From Lingula anatina (lineage: Eukaryota; Brachiopoda; Lingulata; Lingulida; Lingulidae), in contig NW_019775878.1 of NCBI RefSeq assembly GCF_001039355.2, positions 2,710-66,709 on the forward strand: a DNA stretch of 64,000 bases, written 5' to 3'. Made by a program: the position numbers and the translations under genes. Each line of letters begins with the position of its first letter. Positions within the stretch are counted from its first letter, which is position 1. This document shows positions 49,901-61,010 of the stretch, piece by piece. The notes below the pieces were generated by a model that had not been told where the DNA came from, made no database searches, and saw only the letters and a program-made list of their open reading frames with translations.

Positions 49901-50823
49901 CGCATGTTCTAGACAATATAATAGTAATCATACAGGACGTCCGATATAATTCCTGTAGAGTCTCAGAGAGACCTGTAGGTTTTCTATAGAATCCCATGGA
50001 GTTCTTTAGGAAATCTTCGTTTGTGTTGGTCAGCTGGTAGGCCTATATCGTTTGATTTAGGTTTAAAATTTAAGGAAATGTGGGTTTAAATTAGCTATTT
50101 TTAAAAAGCTAATGATATTTTAAAATATCATATATCTGTTCAAATCGTATAACAAAACCAAACATCTTTTTATAGTGGTCCAATGCGATGTTCCAACACC
50201 TCCACCAGGAGTAACGATCAACGTAACGTCCACTGAATACAACGCCCGCCTCACGTATACGTGTGAAAACGGCTCAGTGTTTATAGATGGCGGCATGACA
50301 AGACAAGCCAGATGCCATGCTTCCGGGAAATGGGTCCCAAGTCTTGCGGAGTGTGTTGGTAAGTAACGGAAATTTGATTCTTTCTTTTTACTTCAGTTAT
50401 TGCTTCAGACCGACGAATCGTACTGGAAGTGGTTCATTTGTATTTACAAGTACGTTACATATTAAAAAGATTAACTTTACATGTATTATAACTGCGCAGA
50501 CACATAAACATGTAGGTGCAAAAAATATTAATATAACATTACCTCATCAAAATATTTTTTCAAAAATCAAATATTTCATTCCAGCCCATAAGCTAGAGTT
50601 ACCAAAATCAGCCCATAGAAGAGGAGAACCCCCTCTGGAAGCCAAAGGTGCAGCAGTGATCGGGACATTCGCAGTTGGAGTGTTATTAGGAATTGTGGGA
50701 ACTATAGTTTGCCTAGATCTTGCCACGTTAAAGCTCCATCTAACGAAGATGCAGAAAAACTTACATCAATCTTCCAAACGCAAAGATAAGGTGAAATCAA
50801 AGAATTGGGATCGCCACATTTGA
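39529..50823 (+). CDS. Receptor C: two C-type lectin domains, 2 CUB, mucin-like stalk, 2 CCP, transmembrane protein
   Basis: Twelve exons: 39529-39571, 40232-40439, 41320-41612, 41952-42156, 45236-45468, 46195-46403, 46646-46817, 47706-47881, 48179-48329, 48702-49496, 50176-50358, 50585-50823. All phases agree; 968 residues. Signal peptide MKVVAVGLLLWVQL; first lectin domain 15-181 (diverged, FWISATRSDSGNWEW, Ala/Thr-rich tail); second lectin domain 182-327 close to A and B; CUB 328-454 and 455-563 (second with FDDFNIDDCPWDYIK); Ser/Thr-rich stalk to about 760 without QSAI repeats; CCP about 760-828 and 829-889; transmembrane helix about 911-933; basic tail ending KSKNWDRHI. The exon fragment at 44370-44475 was left out as an assembly or allelic duplicate. 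It is the most diverged paralogue. Confidence 0.78.
40957..41201. mobile_element. MITE-like element in intron 2 of gene C
   Basis: CAGAGGCGGATTTGG at the left and ATTCTGGATCCGCCCCTG at the right are inverted ends. The interior shares the GTACCAAATGGCACCGTTTG segment with positions 18-45 in inverted orientation. It is 245 bp and non-coding. Confidence 0.65.
42358..44365. mobile_element. 2.0-kb foldback element with TA target, intron of gene C
   Basis: The inverted ends GTCTAGATGACTGGTGC and GTCTGGATGACTGGTGC extend inward about 340 bp (to about 42700 and from about 44030) with moderate divergence. TA flanks both ends (42356-42357 and 44366-44367). The empty target AATATAGTTACGTG is present at 44666-44680. 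A LINE fragment lies inside. Short frames in the arms (42260-42484 minus and 44229-44423 plus) are mirror images of the repeat, not genes. Confidence 0.8.
42830..43360 (-). pseudogene. LINE reverse-transcriptase C-terminal remnant
   Basis: On the minus strand the frame from 43357 reads NILEIWSLRNLSIIGKSTVV, then after a stop FTWLKRLLYEENKSKW, then ILSQPLCQNSKI toward 42830. The order (W..RNLSI.GK, then a tryptophan-lysine-arginine block, then SQPLxxNS) is typical of the region after the reverse-transcriptase core in L1/Tx1-like elements. The copy is frameshifted and truncated. Confidence 0.6.
44369..44369. other. Single N, assembly join
   Basis: The only ambiguous base noticed. The sequence before it is the right end of a foldback element plus TAA. 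The sequence after it repeats 42051-42357 (gene C exon and intron). Confidence 0.95.
44370..44475 (+). pseudogene. Partial duplicate of lectin exon 41952-42156
   Basis: It starts mid-exon at CAGAGAGTAAGAC, lacks the acceptor and first 99 bases, and ends with the same donor. About 97% identity by eye to 42051-42156. It cannot be spliced in as a whole exon. Confidence 0.8.
46112..46170 (+). pseudogene. Decayed partial copy of a CUB exon start
   Basis: GGCCCAACCTGCCCTGCTAC and CATCAACGTCACTTCC-type sequence repeats the first bases of the true CUB exon 83 bases downstream (46195). It lacks a following open frame. A weaker counterpart may precede the CUB exon of gene A (22782-22890). Confidence 0.6.
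46951..46991. repeat. (TG)n microsatellite
   Basis: About 20 TG units lie in the intron after the first CUB domain of gene C. A shorter TG tract is at 47250-47282. Confidence 0.95.
49031..49204 (+). repeat. 87-bp coding tandem duplication (gene C stalk)
   Basis: Two 29-codon units, each reading APISTDTHSDSTVTFTGASS and continuing IPTAIST, start at 49031 and 49118 with only a few base differences. The duplication is in frame and recent. Confidence 0.9.
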
Positions 50824-50866
50824 CATTCGAGTTTCTTAAATTTTTGTCGACCTAGAATCAACTTTC

Positions 50867-50872
50867 AATAAA
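50867..50872 (+). terminator. Poly(A) signal AATAAA of receptor gene C
   Basis: AATAAA lies 44 bases after the stop codon, in CTTTCAATAAAAACTTG. This is a good position for 3' end formation. Confidence 0.65.
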
Positions 50873-53800
50873 AACTTGATTCTTGGCAATGTTTGTATCA
50901 CATACATTCGTCATTGTATATTTGTTTGAGAAATTTACGTAATACTTGTAGTATCCGGATGCTTACAAGATAAAATATACTAGTGCTAAGACAACTCATG
51001 CGCGTATAATATGCACTTGTATTTTCTGAAACCTTATTAACATAAAATATATTATTCGCGAAAAAGTATTTCATTATATTATAACTGGATACGGGTACAC
51101 AGCATGTACGGTGACTGAAAAGTAAGCTCCCATGTACATTGTACAGTATCTTCTAGTTACTGATAGGCCTACATGTATATGAATAAACTTTGCTCTAGAT
51201 ACGTGCAGAACCACAATTATAGCACATGCGTCATACACTTGTTGATGTACTGTATATAAAAACATAAATAAAAACCCTTTAAACTGAATCACTGCAAAAT
51301 TGTTTTTTTTTTAAAGGAAAGACATATATTTCTAGTTAAGAAACGTTAAATTCATATTTCTACTCTTTTTGGTAAATTTTATCAATAAAAATCGTTAAGC
51401 GCGGCGTAAACTTCCAATACAGCGACATTGCCCAGATCAGGCAAATTTGGTCTCAGTGACTCTTTCTGTAGGTCAGCAAAGGCGCTCTCAGCGCAATTGT
51501 GCTGTCTCATCTAACGCAATTCTTGATCAAATGCGACTTCACCCGGTGTCGTGTTCGACAGGGCCCCCTCCCCCCCCCCTGCTGTGATACAGGGTCCAGC
51601 TCCCACTGATTTATACATGACAGCCCAGTCCGACATTGCGCTTGCCCCAACCTGTATAAATTAAATGAAGGGCGGAGTATCGGTTACACGAGCCTTCGGG
51701 TTTTCAACACATGTTCGGTGTTTTGGTGGGTGACCTGAACGTCTTATGGTCAAACCGCTTGCTCAAATTTTTATCTACTCCTTTTGGAACGTATTTTGCT
51801 GATATGAAGATATGGAAATGAAAAACGTGTAACATAGCGACAGCCCTTCATTATATTCGCACAGGTAAGGGTGAGCGTGACGTAAATGTATCAGAATCTA
51901 GAACGGGACTTATCAGTAGGCTTACATGTACCTATACTTCGCAATGCCGACCGAATCAAAGCTGTATCACAGGAGACTCTCGCGTGCATGGCACCCAGTG
52001 ACATTTCAATTCCAAAAGTGAACGCAAGAAGCTACATGTACGTGTGTTAAGTGTGTATTGGTAATGAATTTTAACAAAAGAGGGGCTAGCGAGGATTTTG
52101 AAAAGAATAAGCACAAAACCGAGATAAACATATGAAATATAGTACGTGAGCTTATCGATATAATGTGTGGTGCACAGGCATGGGGTATTGCCTGACTTTA
52201 CCTTGCTTTGCTCGTTATGGCGTTTAATGATAATAATTATTTTTGCTATTTTTATTATTATTTGTAATGGCGAGGGAGAGAAGAACGTGTCTGCTGTGTC
52301 CTCCGCTATTTTCTCTCTCATTTCCTCCCTCCCCTTCTCTCTCTCTCTCTCTCAACCGATGAAGGCCGAATAGAAATAAAGTTATCAATAACCTCATTTT
52401 CTCATGACTATCGAGTCGACGTTACTTGTTCTCTCAAAACTCGCATATAAAAAATACGTGGACCGCAAAATACGCGTACGTATTTTTTGCCTTTACCCAG
52501 CATTTAGTTATCTAAATCTGCGATTTCCCTAGCCCGTAAAAAGGGTCTGGGTACTATTGGTTTGTACAGGTAAGCCCCGCCCTAAATATGCTTCCCACTT
52601 ACGTCACTCAAACCCTAACCAGTACGAATCTAATGAATAGCGGGCTCTCTAGATATATTACACGGACCCTTAGTTTCCTTACACAGGAGAATTCATTCCA
52701 GTTACCCAAAGATTCCAGTGAAGCGAAGTCCATTTTTTTCAGCTGCCAAAGAAGAACAATCAGTTGGATTAGATTTGTTCTACATAAAAGGCAATTCGAG
52801 TAATAACATGACGACTTAAGCAAAGTCCCCAGTAGTTTGCAGAAAGGGTTTTATTTTGCACCAGAAAGGATTGGACTATCACGACGAATGGCTGAGTTCT
52901 TAAAGAAGGGTGTTCACGCCGTCCCCTTGATCTAGTCAAGAACGCAAAGCACGGCAATACTTTATGTGAGATTGATGAAAGAATTTCCTTGTTCAAGGTT
53001 CTTTAATTAAATCAAAGCAATTTACGCCGGCGCCGATGTGTCTGCTTAATTCGTTAGGTTTCACGCTATGAATAATGGCCGATTATCCCGGACGATAGAT
53101 GGCTTTTATGGTCATTTTTTTCCTACATGAATGGAACAACTTGCATGCCAGACGCGTGTTCCTGCGGAGAAGCTGTGGTCATTAAACTACGTACACCCAC
53201 GTCCTATGTTAAAGATGTCCGAAAAAAAAAATGAAAGTTGAGAAAGTATATAGAATAGTTCGTGATATGTTATTATTTCTTCTACTGAATGTGTTTTTGA
53301 TATTGTCTTATACATACGCACTTGTTCTGCCAAAATAAATGTATAAATTCAAATAAACACAATAAAGGTAATTAAATATAGTGCACAGTGAGAAAAGTAG
53401 TAAAATATCAGCGAATGCCAAGAACCCATTGGTCAGCAAGGATAAACTTGCCCAAAATTATGATAAATACATATTGTTGTGGTACGTTGATTGGGCACAA
53501 TTATTGAGTTACAATTTACAAATTAAAGCATTTTCTTTTATTTTCATTTTGGGATTTTGCACTCTTAAAACAAAAGGCGTAAGCCGCAATTCTTTATTAT
53601 CTATTGTTGATTTATTTTTGTTTTTATGAGTTGAAGTAGCTGATCGGTCCGAAGACGTCACAATGTGTGTTTAGAAACAGAAAGTGATACCCACAGGCAA
53701 GAGTATTATACATGTTCTGGTACTGTATCATAGATACACTGTAGCAGGCAATAATAAAAGAACAAATGGTACATCAATTGAAAATATTCAAGAGGAGTAT

Positions 53801-55037
53801 TAAATGGTTTGGAAAATAAATAAAAAAATAAATGAATAAAGACAATGCAAAAAAAAAAAAAAAAAAATCAAAAAGATTCAATGGGATGAACGATGTTTCC
53901 GGCCATTGTTCTCTGCTGCCTGTAAGATAACAAAATACTCTTAGCAACGATAGTTTGAGAGAAGATACGGTGCACATTTCGTTACGTTGATACAAAGAGA
54001 ACCTAGATGCAAGGACATTGATCAAGTCGAAAAAATCGACGACAATGGAAATACACCTCAAACTCGCGTCATAAATCTATCCGCAACGATACGACGTGCA
54101 AGAACGCGACCAAACAACAAACCAATGAAAAAGTAATTTCTATTCTCTGCGGAATCATTTACAGTGACAAATGGCACTATCAACGCATTGTTGATTGTTC
54201 TTATCGCCATTAAATTAATCACATATCAAAACGCGCTAGTCTTTCTGTACACACGCAATTTATATCAATAATTTTAGGTAATTAAAGAAATTGATGATTG
54301 ATGGGACCCATCGGCAAGTACCCAGTAACCGCACTTAAGGTAAAAAGATTTCAGAAACTGCATCATCGAACAGAACGCCAATGCCATTAGGCATTTATTT
54401 CAAATAAAACTGCGTTAAAAACGACAATTTCAGAATGCCGGGGTTCACGATGGATGAGGTTGATTTTTAAACGTATGGTATGACAGACAATAAGATCTCT
54501 TCTTTGAATCCACTGAGGGTGTTTTAAAGGGTTCAACTAAAGTTCATTTGGCAAGGAGCATTGCACATATTTTAATGATGTGCGCATAATTATACGGGGC
54601 GGTTCTGTTATTGGTGGTGGTGGTGATTTTCGTGACCATTTCTGCACAAATCACAATGCCTAAGCATCGTGTAAATATGAGTTGCGTATTGGCTTATTAA
54701 CGGAAGCGCGTGCTATTAACTGCTGTCTCTGGACACCTCTTTTTAAGTACTCCGTGTAATTGGCGCGGTGTTAATACAAAGCAATAAAGCCATAATTACA
54801 AACTGACGTTTAAACTAGATTTGAAGGAAAATAGTCATGAAGCTGATAGATAAACGAATTCTCTCGTTGAGATAGGACTTACAGAATCTGATCCCGTCTG
54901 TCAATGTAGCACTTGCCAAAAACTAAACAACTCTTCCCCTACTTGAAAACATCAGCACATTGCCGTACAAACGCAATACTAAGCTAAAAGAAAACATACA
55001 GGATAATAAGTATATGCCCCCCCAACGCTCGCGCGCG

Positions 55038-55079
<42 letters not shown>

Positions 55080-55759
55080 AAAACAACTTGCTGCAGATGC
55101 GCGTGCAGTACTAAACAAAAGAAAACTTACATTAAAATTATTACGACTTTTTTCACAGAATACAGTGATGTCATACAAAGTGCTCTCAACTTCCTACACC
55201 CGTTTCTGAAATATTTCTACAGTATTCGTCTTAATTTTGTTTCTGTCTTTTTTAAACTCTCTCTATCTCTCTCTCTGCCTTGAATTTTTATTTATATCTA
55301 GACTTTGCCTTTAAATGGAATATGCGGATTCAAGGAAATTCCTCGTAACATAACTCTATAAGATTACTATTCTTTGATTAGAATGGACTGCATTTTGCTT
55401 ACTGCTTCGCAGCATTTCAAGTCCAAGAAGCAGACATACTGGTAGATAAACTAAATCCATGGCCTACTAGCAAACTCCGGTCGACTTCAGCTTCTATGAA
55501 ATCTTGAATTAACTAACTTTCAAAAGACAATTAGATGATGCCGTGGAGAATTGACCCTGACAAACGGAATGTTTGCCTATTTGGATAAGTAATTAGAATG
55601 TCAGTCAATCAATCCAATTAAATTAATTAACGCTCTATGTCGATGCATGTTAATAATAGTCCCGCACTTTAGGGCGTTCGTCCGTTATTCATGGGCCTAA
55701 TTGCATTATGGTCTTTCCCAGCTGGGGCGGTGGAAAGTTAGTCCGTTTCTTAACAAGGA
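50873..55759. other. Intergenic between receptor C and the SHOX gene
   Basis: No exon was recognised on either strand. There are poly-C and poly-A runs (51569-51579, 53849-53867), a CT tract at 52331-52354 and a mixed GC/CA repeat at 55029-55077. Positions 55560-55640 are rich in TAATTA/ATTAATT words, which homeodomain proteins can bind. Confidence 0.55.
55029..55077. repeat. (GC)n(AC)n microsatellite
   Basis: About 8 GC units run directly into about 16 AC units. Alternating purine-pyrimidine sequence of this kind can adopt Z-DNA. Confidence 0.95.
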
Positions 55760-55986
55760 AGAGTGCGAGTTATGCTGCATAAAAGACTGAACTCTGGGAT
55801 TCGTGAAAATCATCTCAATTAGTCACGTGACGAAAACGTAACTCGCATTCGCATGCTAAAAAAAAATTACTGATCGAACCAATGGTTTGAGTCAATTACG
55901 TCAGGCGCCGATTTCATTTCCATGTTTCGCGTTCACTCAGTAGCTAGTGAAGACTGCATCATTTGTTAAATGACACAGCAGCAAAG
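55760..55986 (+). promoter_or_regulatory. Candidate SHOX core promoter and 5' UTR
   Basis: GCATAAAAGACTGAA near 55776 is a TATA-like box, followed by GTCACGTGACG (E-box) near 55821-55831 and AACCAATGG (CCAAT, 55879). These lie 100-210 bases before the ATG. The transcript start is not known; an initiator at about 55805 would fit the TATA spacing. Inference only. Confidence 0.35.
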
Positions 55987-56387
55987 ATGGAAAGGCTCTC
56001 GGCGTTCGTAAGCAAATCGTTTAATCCGTCTCGGCAAGACGTAGCCGCGGACCCGGAAACCGTTCCCGCCAAAAACGACGGCGCCGCCGCCGCAGACGAG
56101 AGCCGAGCAGGAATTTCTGTGAGGAGTACTTTTGACAGCAAGGGCTCTCTTTCACCAGAGGAGAGCTGTAACAGTAAGGAGATGACTGAGAAAGCGCCTG
56201 TTCATACCGTCCAATCCACTGGCGTCACATCCACACTGGTGGTTGCGGGAGAGGGTCACCTGAAGACGCCACTTTGCCGGCAGACGACACCTGGGAAGGG
56301 GAAAGAAGGTAATATTTGTTGGAACCATCTGACGGGGCCGAGTTTCTTTTACTGTCAAGTTGCTCTTGCAAGCTGAGTTATCCCTGC

Positions 56388-56459
<72 letters not shown>

Positions 56460-57481
56460 GAAGTATAAAAATGGCAAGGTTGCTGAATAGTCCACGCACA
56501 ATAGCATAATCGTATCTAATTATATTCATAAAGAATTTAAATTGTTTGTTTTTTTTTATTAAGACACAGCAACACTAAATAAAAATTGATAGAATAAAAA
56601 ATAGTTTTAGTTATTGTGTCATGCTGGGCTAGTTTTTGTAAATCAGTTTTTTAATTTTTAATTCTGTACCTGTAAATGAATTAAATACGCTTTTTTTGGC
56701 ATATACAATTCTAGAGTCAAATTTGTTTGATGGAGATAAATTGATTACGCGTTTACTTAACACATCAGCTTAAAATAGCACATTGTTACTAGATTATTTA
56801 TCAAGTTCAGGTTGAAGTTCTTTATTTCCAGTGTTTTGGTCAGCAGACCTCGAGTATGATTTCATTTTTTCTTTTTATTTTGTCACATGTTGTCTTTAGA
56901 ACAATTACGTCAATAATCTTAACCATCCGTATATATCTGCAGAACTAGCCAATTTATTATGTATAGGTATATGCTTTTTCAACCTTAATCACGAAATAAG
57001 TCAATGCATTATGTTTGAATTCTAGTGTTGATAACACCTTGCATTTAATTAATTTTGATATAATTGTGCCTGTCTCTATATATTATATTATATTCTTTTG
57101 ACCCAGTCATCTTTTTGAAAAAAAAAATATGAAAGCAGCCGCTCCTTGCTTCCAATTTCAATTAAAAATAGATTAAAAATTAGATTAAATTTCTAAAGTC
57201 CGAAACAGTGCTTGAACTCGGAATATCGTCACAGATATTCTACCTGACTTATTTTAGATGTTGGTAAAATACAGTGTAAATACATACAAGCACGTGAGTG
57301 ATGTACGTTTACAAGTAGGGGACTAGTTCAAGAGAAGTTGTGCTATTAATACACAATTAATTAGGGTGAAACTACTGGCTATTGTCATGGTTAGAAAGGA
57401 GTGGGTGTTGAAATTCATGTGGATATAAACACATGACACTGCAAACATACTGTTGTTAAAGAAAATAAATAAATAAATAAC

Positions 57482-57528
<47 letters not shown>

Positions 57529-58782
57529 GTGGTAAATGCAGGAATAAGAAAATTGATAGATAAACAACAAAAACTTGCGCTCTTCTGCGGTTCCCTCTAA
57601 TTGAAATAATGCCGTTATCATTCAATATTTCAAGTGAATAATTTATCGTGTTATCCTAAAATCCGCGGCCGTTCTAGTTTGTGTTCCGTACAATACGGTA
57701 TATTGGTACGTGACACGGGAAAAGTATTTAAACAAATGTAACTTTCGCTATACCCCCAGGGGATTAAGGAGCCAAGATTGATCCAATATAAATAGGACCA
57801 TGTAATTAGCAAATTAACACGTGAATATACCATAGTGATCAATCAACCATCAGGTCTACTTGTTATAATCTAATTAAACCCCTCCTTTTACGGGGGTAGC
57901 GGTCTAGTAGGTTATCAACACGGATTTTGTAGTCTGTTGGTTCAAAAGCCGCGAAGAACATAAATCGTACGCGTGCATGTCACGCTTATGATTTCGCGCA
58001 CGTGTGCGGAAGCCATAAAATGTCCACGCGTAGTCACGAAGCTTTTCATTGTTTTACCTCCCTCCCCCCCCCCCCCAAAAAAAAAATAAATAATAAAAAT
58101 AAAAAATAAATAAATAAAATAAAAAATAGTAAATTAGAGGAGCATTGTTATATACGTAGGGAAGTCCAAATAATTAACAATCAGCAATGATACAAATTAA
58201 TCTTTCAAGACGATTCTAGCCCTCTCTGTCTGCGAAAGGGCGTTCGTAGTATTCAATTAAACGCGTTACTAAGGAGCAATTCTTCTGAATTGAAAATATA
58301 AAAACAGATGTTATAAACTTGAAATTTAAAACTGCATCTCAAATATCAAAACGCTGTCATCAGTCTGATTCAGAGTTCATTTTTCTTTTTTTTTTTCCAC
58401 AAAATGTCAAATGTCGCCATGTGTATTTAAAGAGCTGTATTTAAAGGCAAATAAGTCTTTACGAGGATAATTTTTTTCTTTTTTTTTCATTTTTATGCGA
58501 ACATTCTCAAACTTTCATGAGACCTTCATTACCACAGAATAATTATACAATTGGTCTTTTTTTTCAGTAATGGAAGAAGACATCTGTGAGTTTCCCAATC
58601 ACGAACCTTCACATTCCGACTCGGAAGACCTCCCAAAAATCAAGCAGAGGAGAAGTCGCACTAACTTTACCCTGGAGCAGCTACAAGAGCTGGAGCGACT
58701 GTTTGACGAGACCCACTACCCGGACGCCTTCATGAGAGAAGAGTTGAGTCAGAGACTGGGGCTGTCGGAGGCGCGCGTGCAG
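55987..58782 (+). CDS. SHOX: SHOX-type paired-like homeobox transcription factor, exons 1-2 (3' part outside window)
   Basis: Exon 1 is 55987-56308 and exon 2 is 58568-58782. They join in phase (G|TA restores Val) to give the first 179 residues. The start [12 protein letters not shown] matches the conserved N-terminus of vertebrate SHOX/SHOX2; an ATG 24 bases upstream is in frame but lies outside this match. The linker is Ser/Asp/Glu-rich. The homeodomain starts at residue 134 ([20 protein letters not shown]) and runs to Q179 in SEARVQ. The exon ends exactly between homeodomain positions 46 and 47, the intron site typical of paired-like genes. The next exon, expected to start VWFQNRRAK, was not found in the 5.2 kb that follow. 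It is a nuclear DNA-binding factor, in vertebrates used in limb, heart and nervous-system development. Its role here is unknown. Confidence 0.93.
56391..56453. repeat. (GT)n(GA)n microsatellite in SHOX intron 1
   Basis: About 17 GT units are followed by about 15 GA units. It is otherwise non-coding. Confidence 0.95.
57464..57528. repeat. (AAAT)n microsatellite in SHOX intron 1
   Basis: About 15 AAAT units with one interruption. The rest of intron 1 (56309-58567) shows no exon; it has an A/T-rich low-complexity tract at 58064-58130. Confidence 0.9.
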
Positions 58783-59606
58783 GTACGTGTTTGCACGTGA
58801 CAGCATACGCACGAGATTTTGGTGGACACAAATACAGAAATAATAATAATTATAAATAAAAATACAATCAGCAAAATTCCCTGTTTCTTTAAACAATTTA
58901 CTGAAATGAAGGGACCACTGCACTTTTCTTTTGAATATCAAATAAAGATATTTTTATACCCCATGAACAGACATTGAGAGACGACATGAATTAGCTGGAC
59001 CTAATCCGAGTTAGTTACAAGTGTTTGTTGCACTTTTACCTTGCGTAAAAGTGCAACTTTTGAGCACAAGCAAATTCTCATTACATTGAAAGGATGTCAC
59101 TTTCCCCTGGGCACATGCAGGATATCCTAAAGGGTAAAAAAGGAAGCTTTAAGAATTGACAATTCAAGATATTATCCTGTTAAATATAAACTGCATTATA
59201 TTTGATGACAATCGGGAAGTTGTCAAAAGTCGTAATAAGCTAAGGGTTTAAAAATAGAGAAGAGGAGGGGCATATACAGGGGTGTCTACTTGTATGTTAA
59301 CGTCTGGTATAAGAGTTTATACATACCTAGGGATGCTATATGACCGTGGCGATATGATGATCACTGAAGCCTGTCCACTTAGCCAAGCTTCAGTGAAGAT
59401 CAAGGGCAACCTCGAGCCGCTACACAAAAATGTCTCGCTTCACTCGGCATTTCTGCGTAGCGTCTCTCGGAAAACTCGGATTTAACCTCAATTTAGTCTA
59501 GAATTTCACGACTACATCTTGGTTAAAACAGTCGAGGTCTCTTAAATGCTGAAAGCCAAAGACAGAGTGATCATGTGATCTTCTTGGCATCAAGAGAATA
59601 TGCACG

Positions 59607-59909
59607 TTGCTTACGTTGTACCAGGGGGTGGAAACGCGCTACTTATATGATTATGACGAGCCTAACCGTCAGCACCGGATATTAGTTTGTGACCTTGAGG
59701 GGCAGTTAGGCTTGGTCTTTGCGGCACGTGCGAACAGTAGTCGATCTACCACACCTGGGTCTTTTGTTTTTGACAACTGTTCACTCGTCATCGAGGTGCT
59801 TGTTCAAGACTACAGACTGATATCTACTAGAACTACCAGTGGCTTCATTAGTAACGTTCCCACAATACATGGTTTTCTGTCTGTGCGTACATACCCTGAA
59901 TTTGGTTAG
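59607..59909 (+). other. Unassigned open frame of 100 codons in SHOX intron 2
   Basis: The frame includes VETRYLYDYDEPNRQHRIL and ends RTYPEFG. It opens on a non-ATG codon. A TTGTACCAG precedes GGGGTGG and could be a splice acceptor. I do not recognise a family. It may be a transposon fragment or chance. Confidence 0.2.
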
Positions 59910-60225
59910 CCTCACTGACGAGAACGATGGACGTTTCTTACCCCTCTCTAGGATTACCCCTGGTTATACACCTACCAGTAGACAAATTTAAAATCTCTCA
60001 CACTCTTAAAAAATTAGCATTAACTTTTCACGTTTAACAATTATTATTGATCATTTTATTACCCTAATTCATATCATATGGGTATGGTTTGAAAACGGGA
60101 ATTAGTTTACATTTAAGCCACACGTGTATTCAAATTATTTGTAAATATTACTTTTTAACGAGATTTGTGTTATTTACCTTTTGTTTTTAAGCTGTTCATT
60201 CTTCCTCTTTATCAGATATATCAGT

Positions 60226-60615
60226 AAAAATCAAATGTATTCCCCCTTTGAACTTGTAATAACATGTAGCACATGAATACTCTGAAAACCAGCATATGTA
60301 TATTCCGAAACCGCCTCGTAGTAAAAAATGTCACCAAAACGTAGAGTTATTACTCCCGTGGACTTGAAATAAACATCCGTTTGGTTTGACTATATTCCGT
60401 AACCGCCTCGTCGTCAGAAATAACAATAAAAAACTAGAATTATTACTCCCGTGAACTTGTAATAAACATCCGTCAATTTAGACTATATTCCGAATTGCCT
60501 CGTTGTCAGAAATATCTCCAAAAAGTAAATTTCTTTCTCCTTTGCACTTGTGAAGAATTAGTTTGACTATATTCCGGTTTTTATCAGAAATGTCACTAAA
60601 AAGTAGAGGTTTTGC
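60226..60615. repeat. Tandem repeat of about 100 bp, 4 diverged copies
   Basis: Each unit carries ACTATATTCCG, CCTCGT(A/C)GTCAGAAAT, AAAAAGTAGA and TTACTCCCGTGAACTTGTAA or close variants. Confidence 0.75.
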
Positions 60616-60912
60616 CTCGGGACCTTTTTTCCGCAGCAGTCCCAGCTAGGTGTGGCTCAGCTGAGACGCACATGGTCAGTGTCGACGGTTGATTAAATAC
60701 TTTTCAGGCCAGTTGAACGTCCACGAAAAGTATTTAGCAAAAATTGACCAAATTGGTCAGACATTACGTAAGAATTTGGCGGGAGATGACTAGCGCACGT
60801 GGAAGAGTTTATTCCGTATAACATCTCTAGAGCGTGATATAGGATCACTTTATTCGGTTTTAGGGGTGTTTCAAGATGAAATGACTGTATTTTTTCTCGG
60901 TATGTATGTCAA

Positions 60913-61010
60913 ATAATACACTGTCACCCTCTCGCGATATATGCCATGAACACCTCTCGCTGACGCTCGAGGTGTTATGGCATATATCGCTCGGGTGACA
61001 GTGTATTATC
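60913..61010. mobile_element. Short hairpin MITE in SHOX intron 2
   Basis: ATAATACACTGTCACCC..GATATATGCCAT at the left pairs with ATGGCATATATC..GGGTGACAGTGTATTAT at the right. The loop is about 15 bases. It is about 98 bp and non-coding. Confidence 0.7.

Noticed and set aside
54984-55178. Minus-strand frame with [17 protein letters not shown]
   Set aside because: Translation of a dinucleotide microsatellite.
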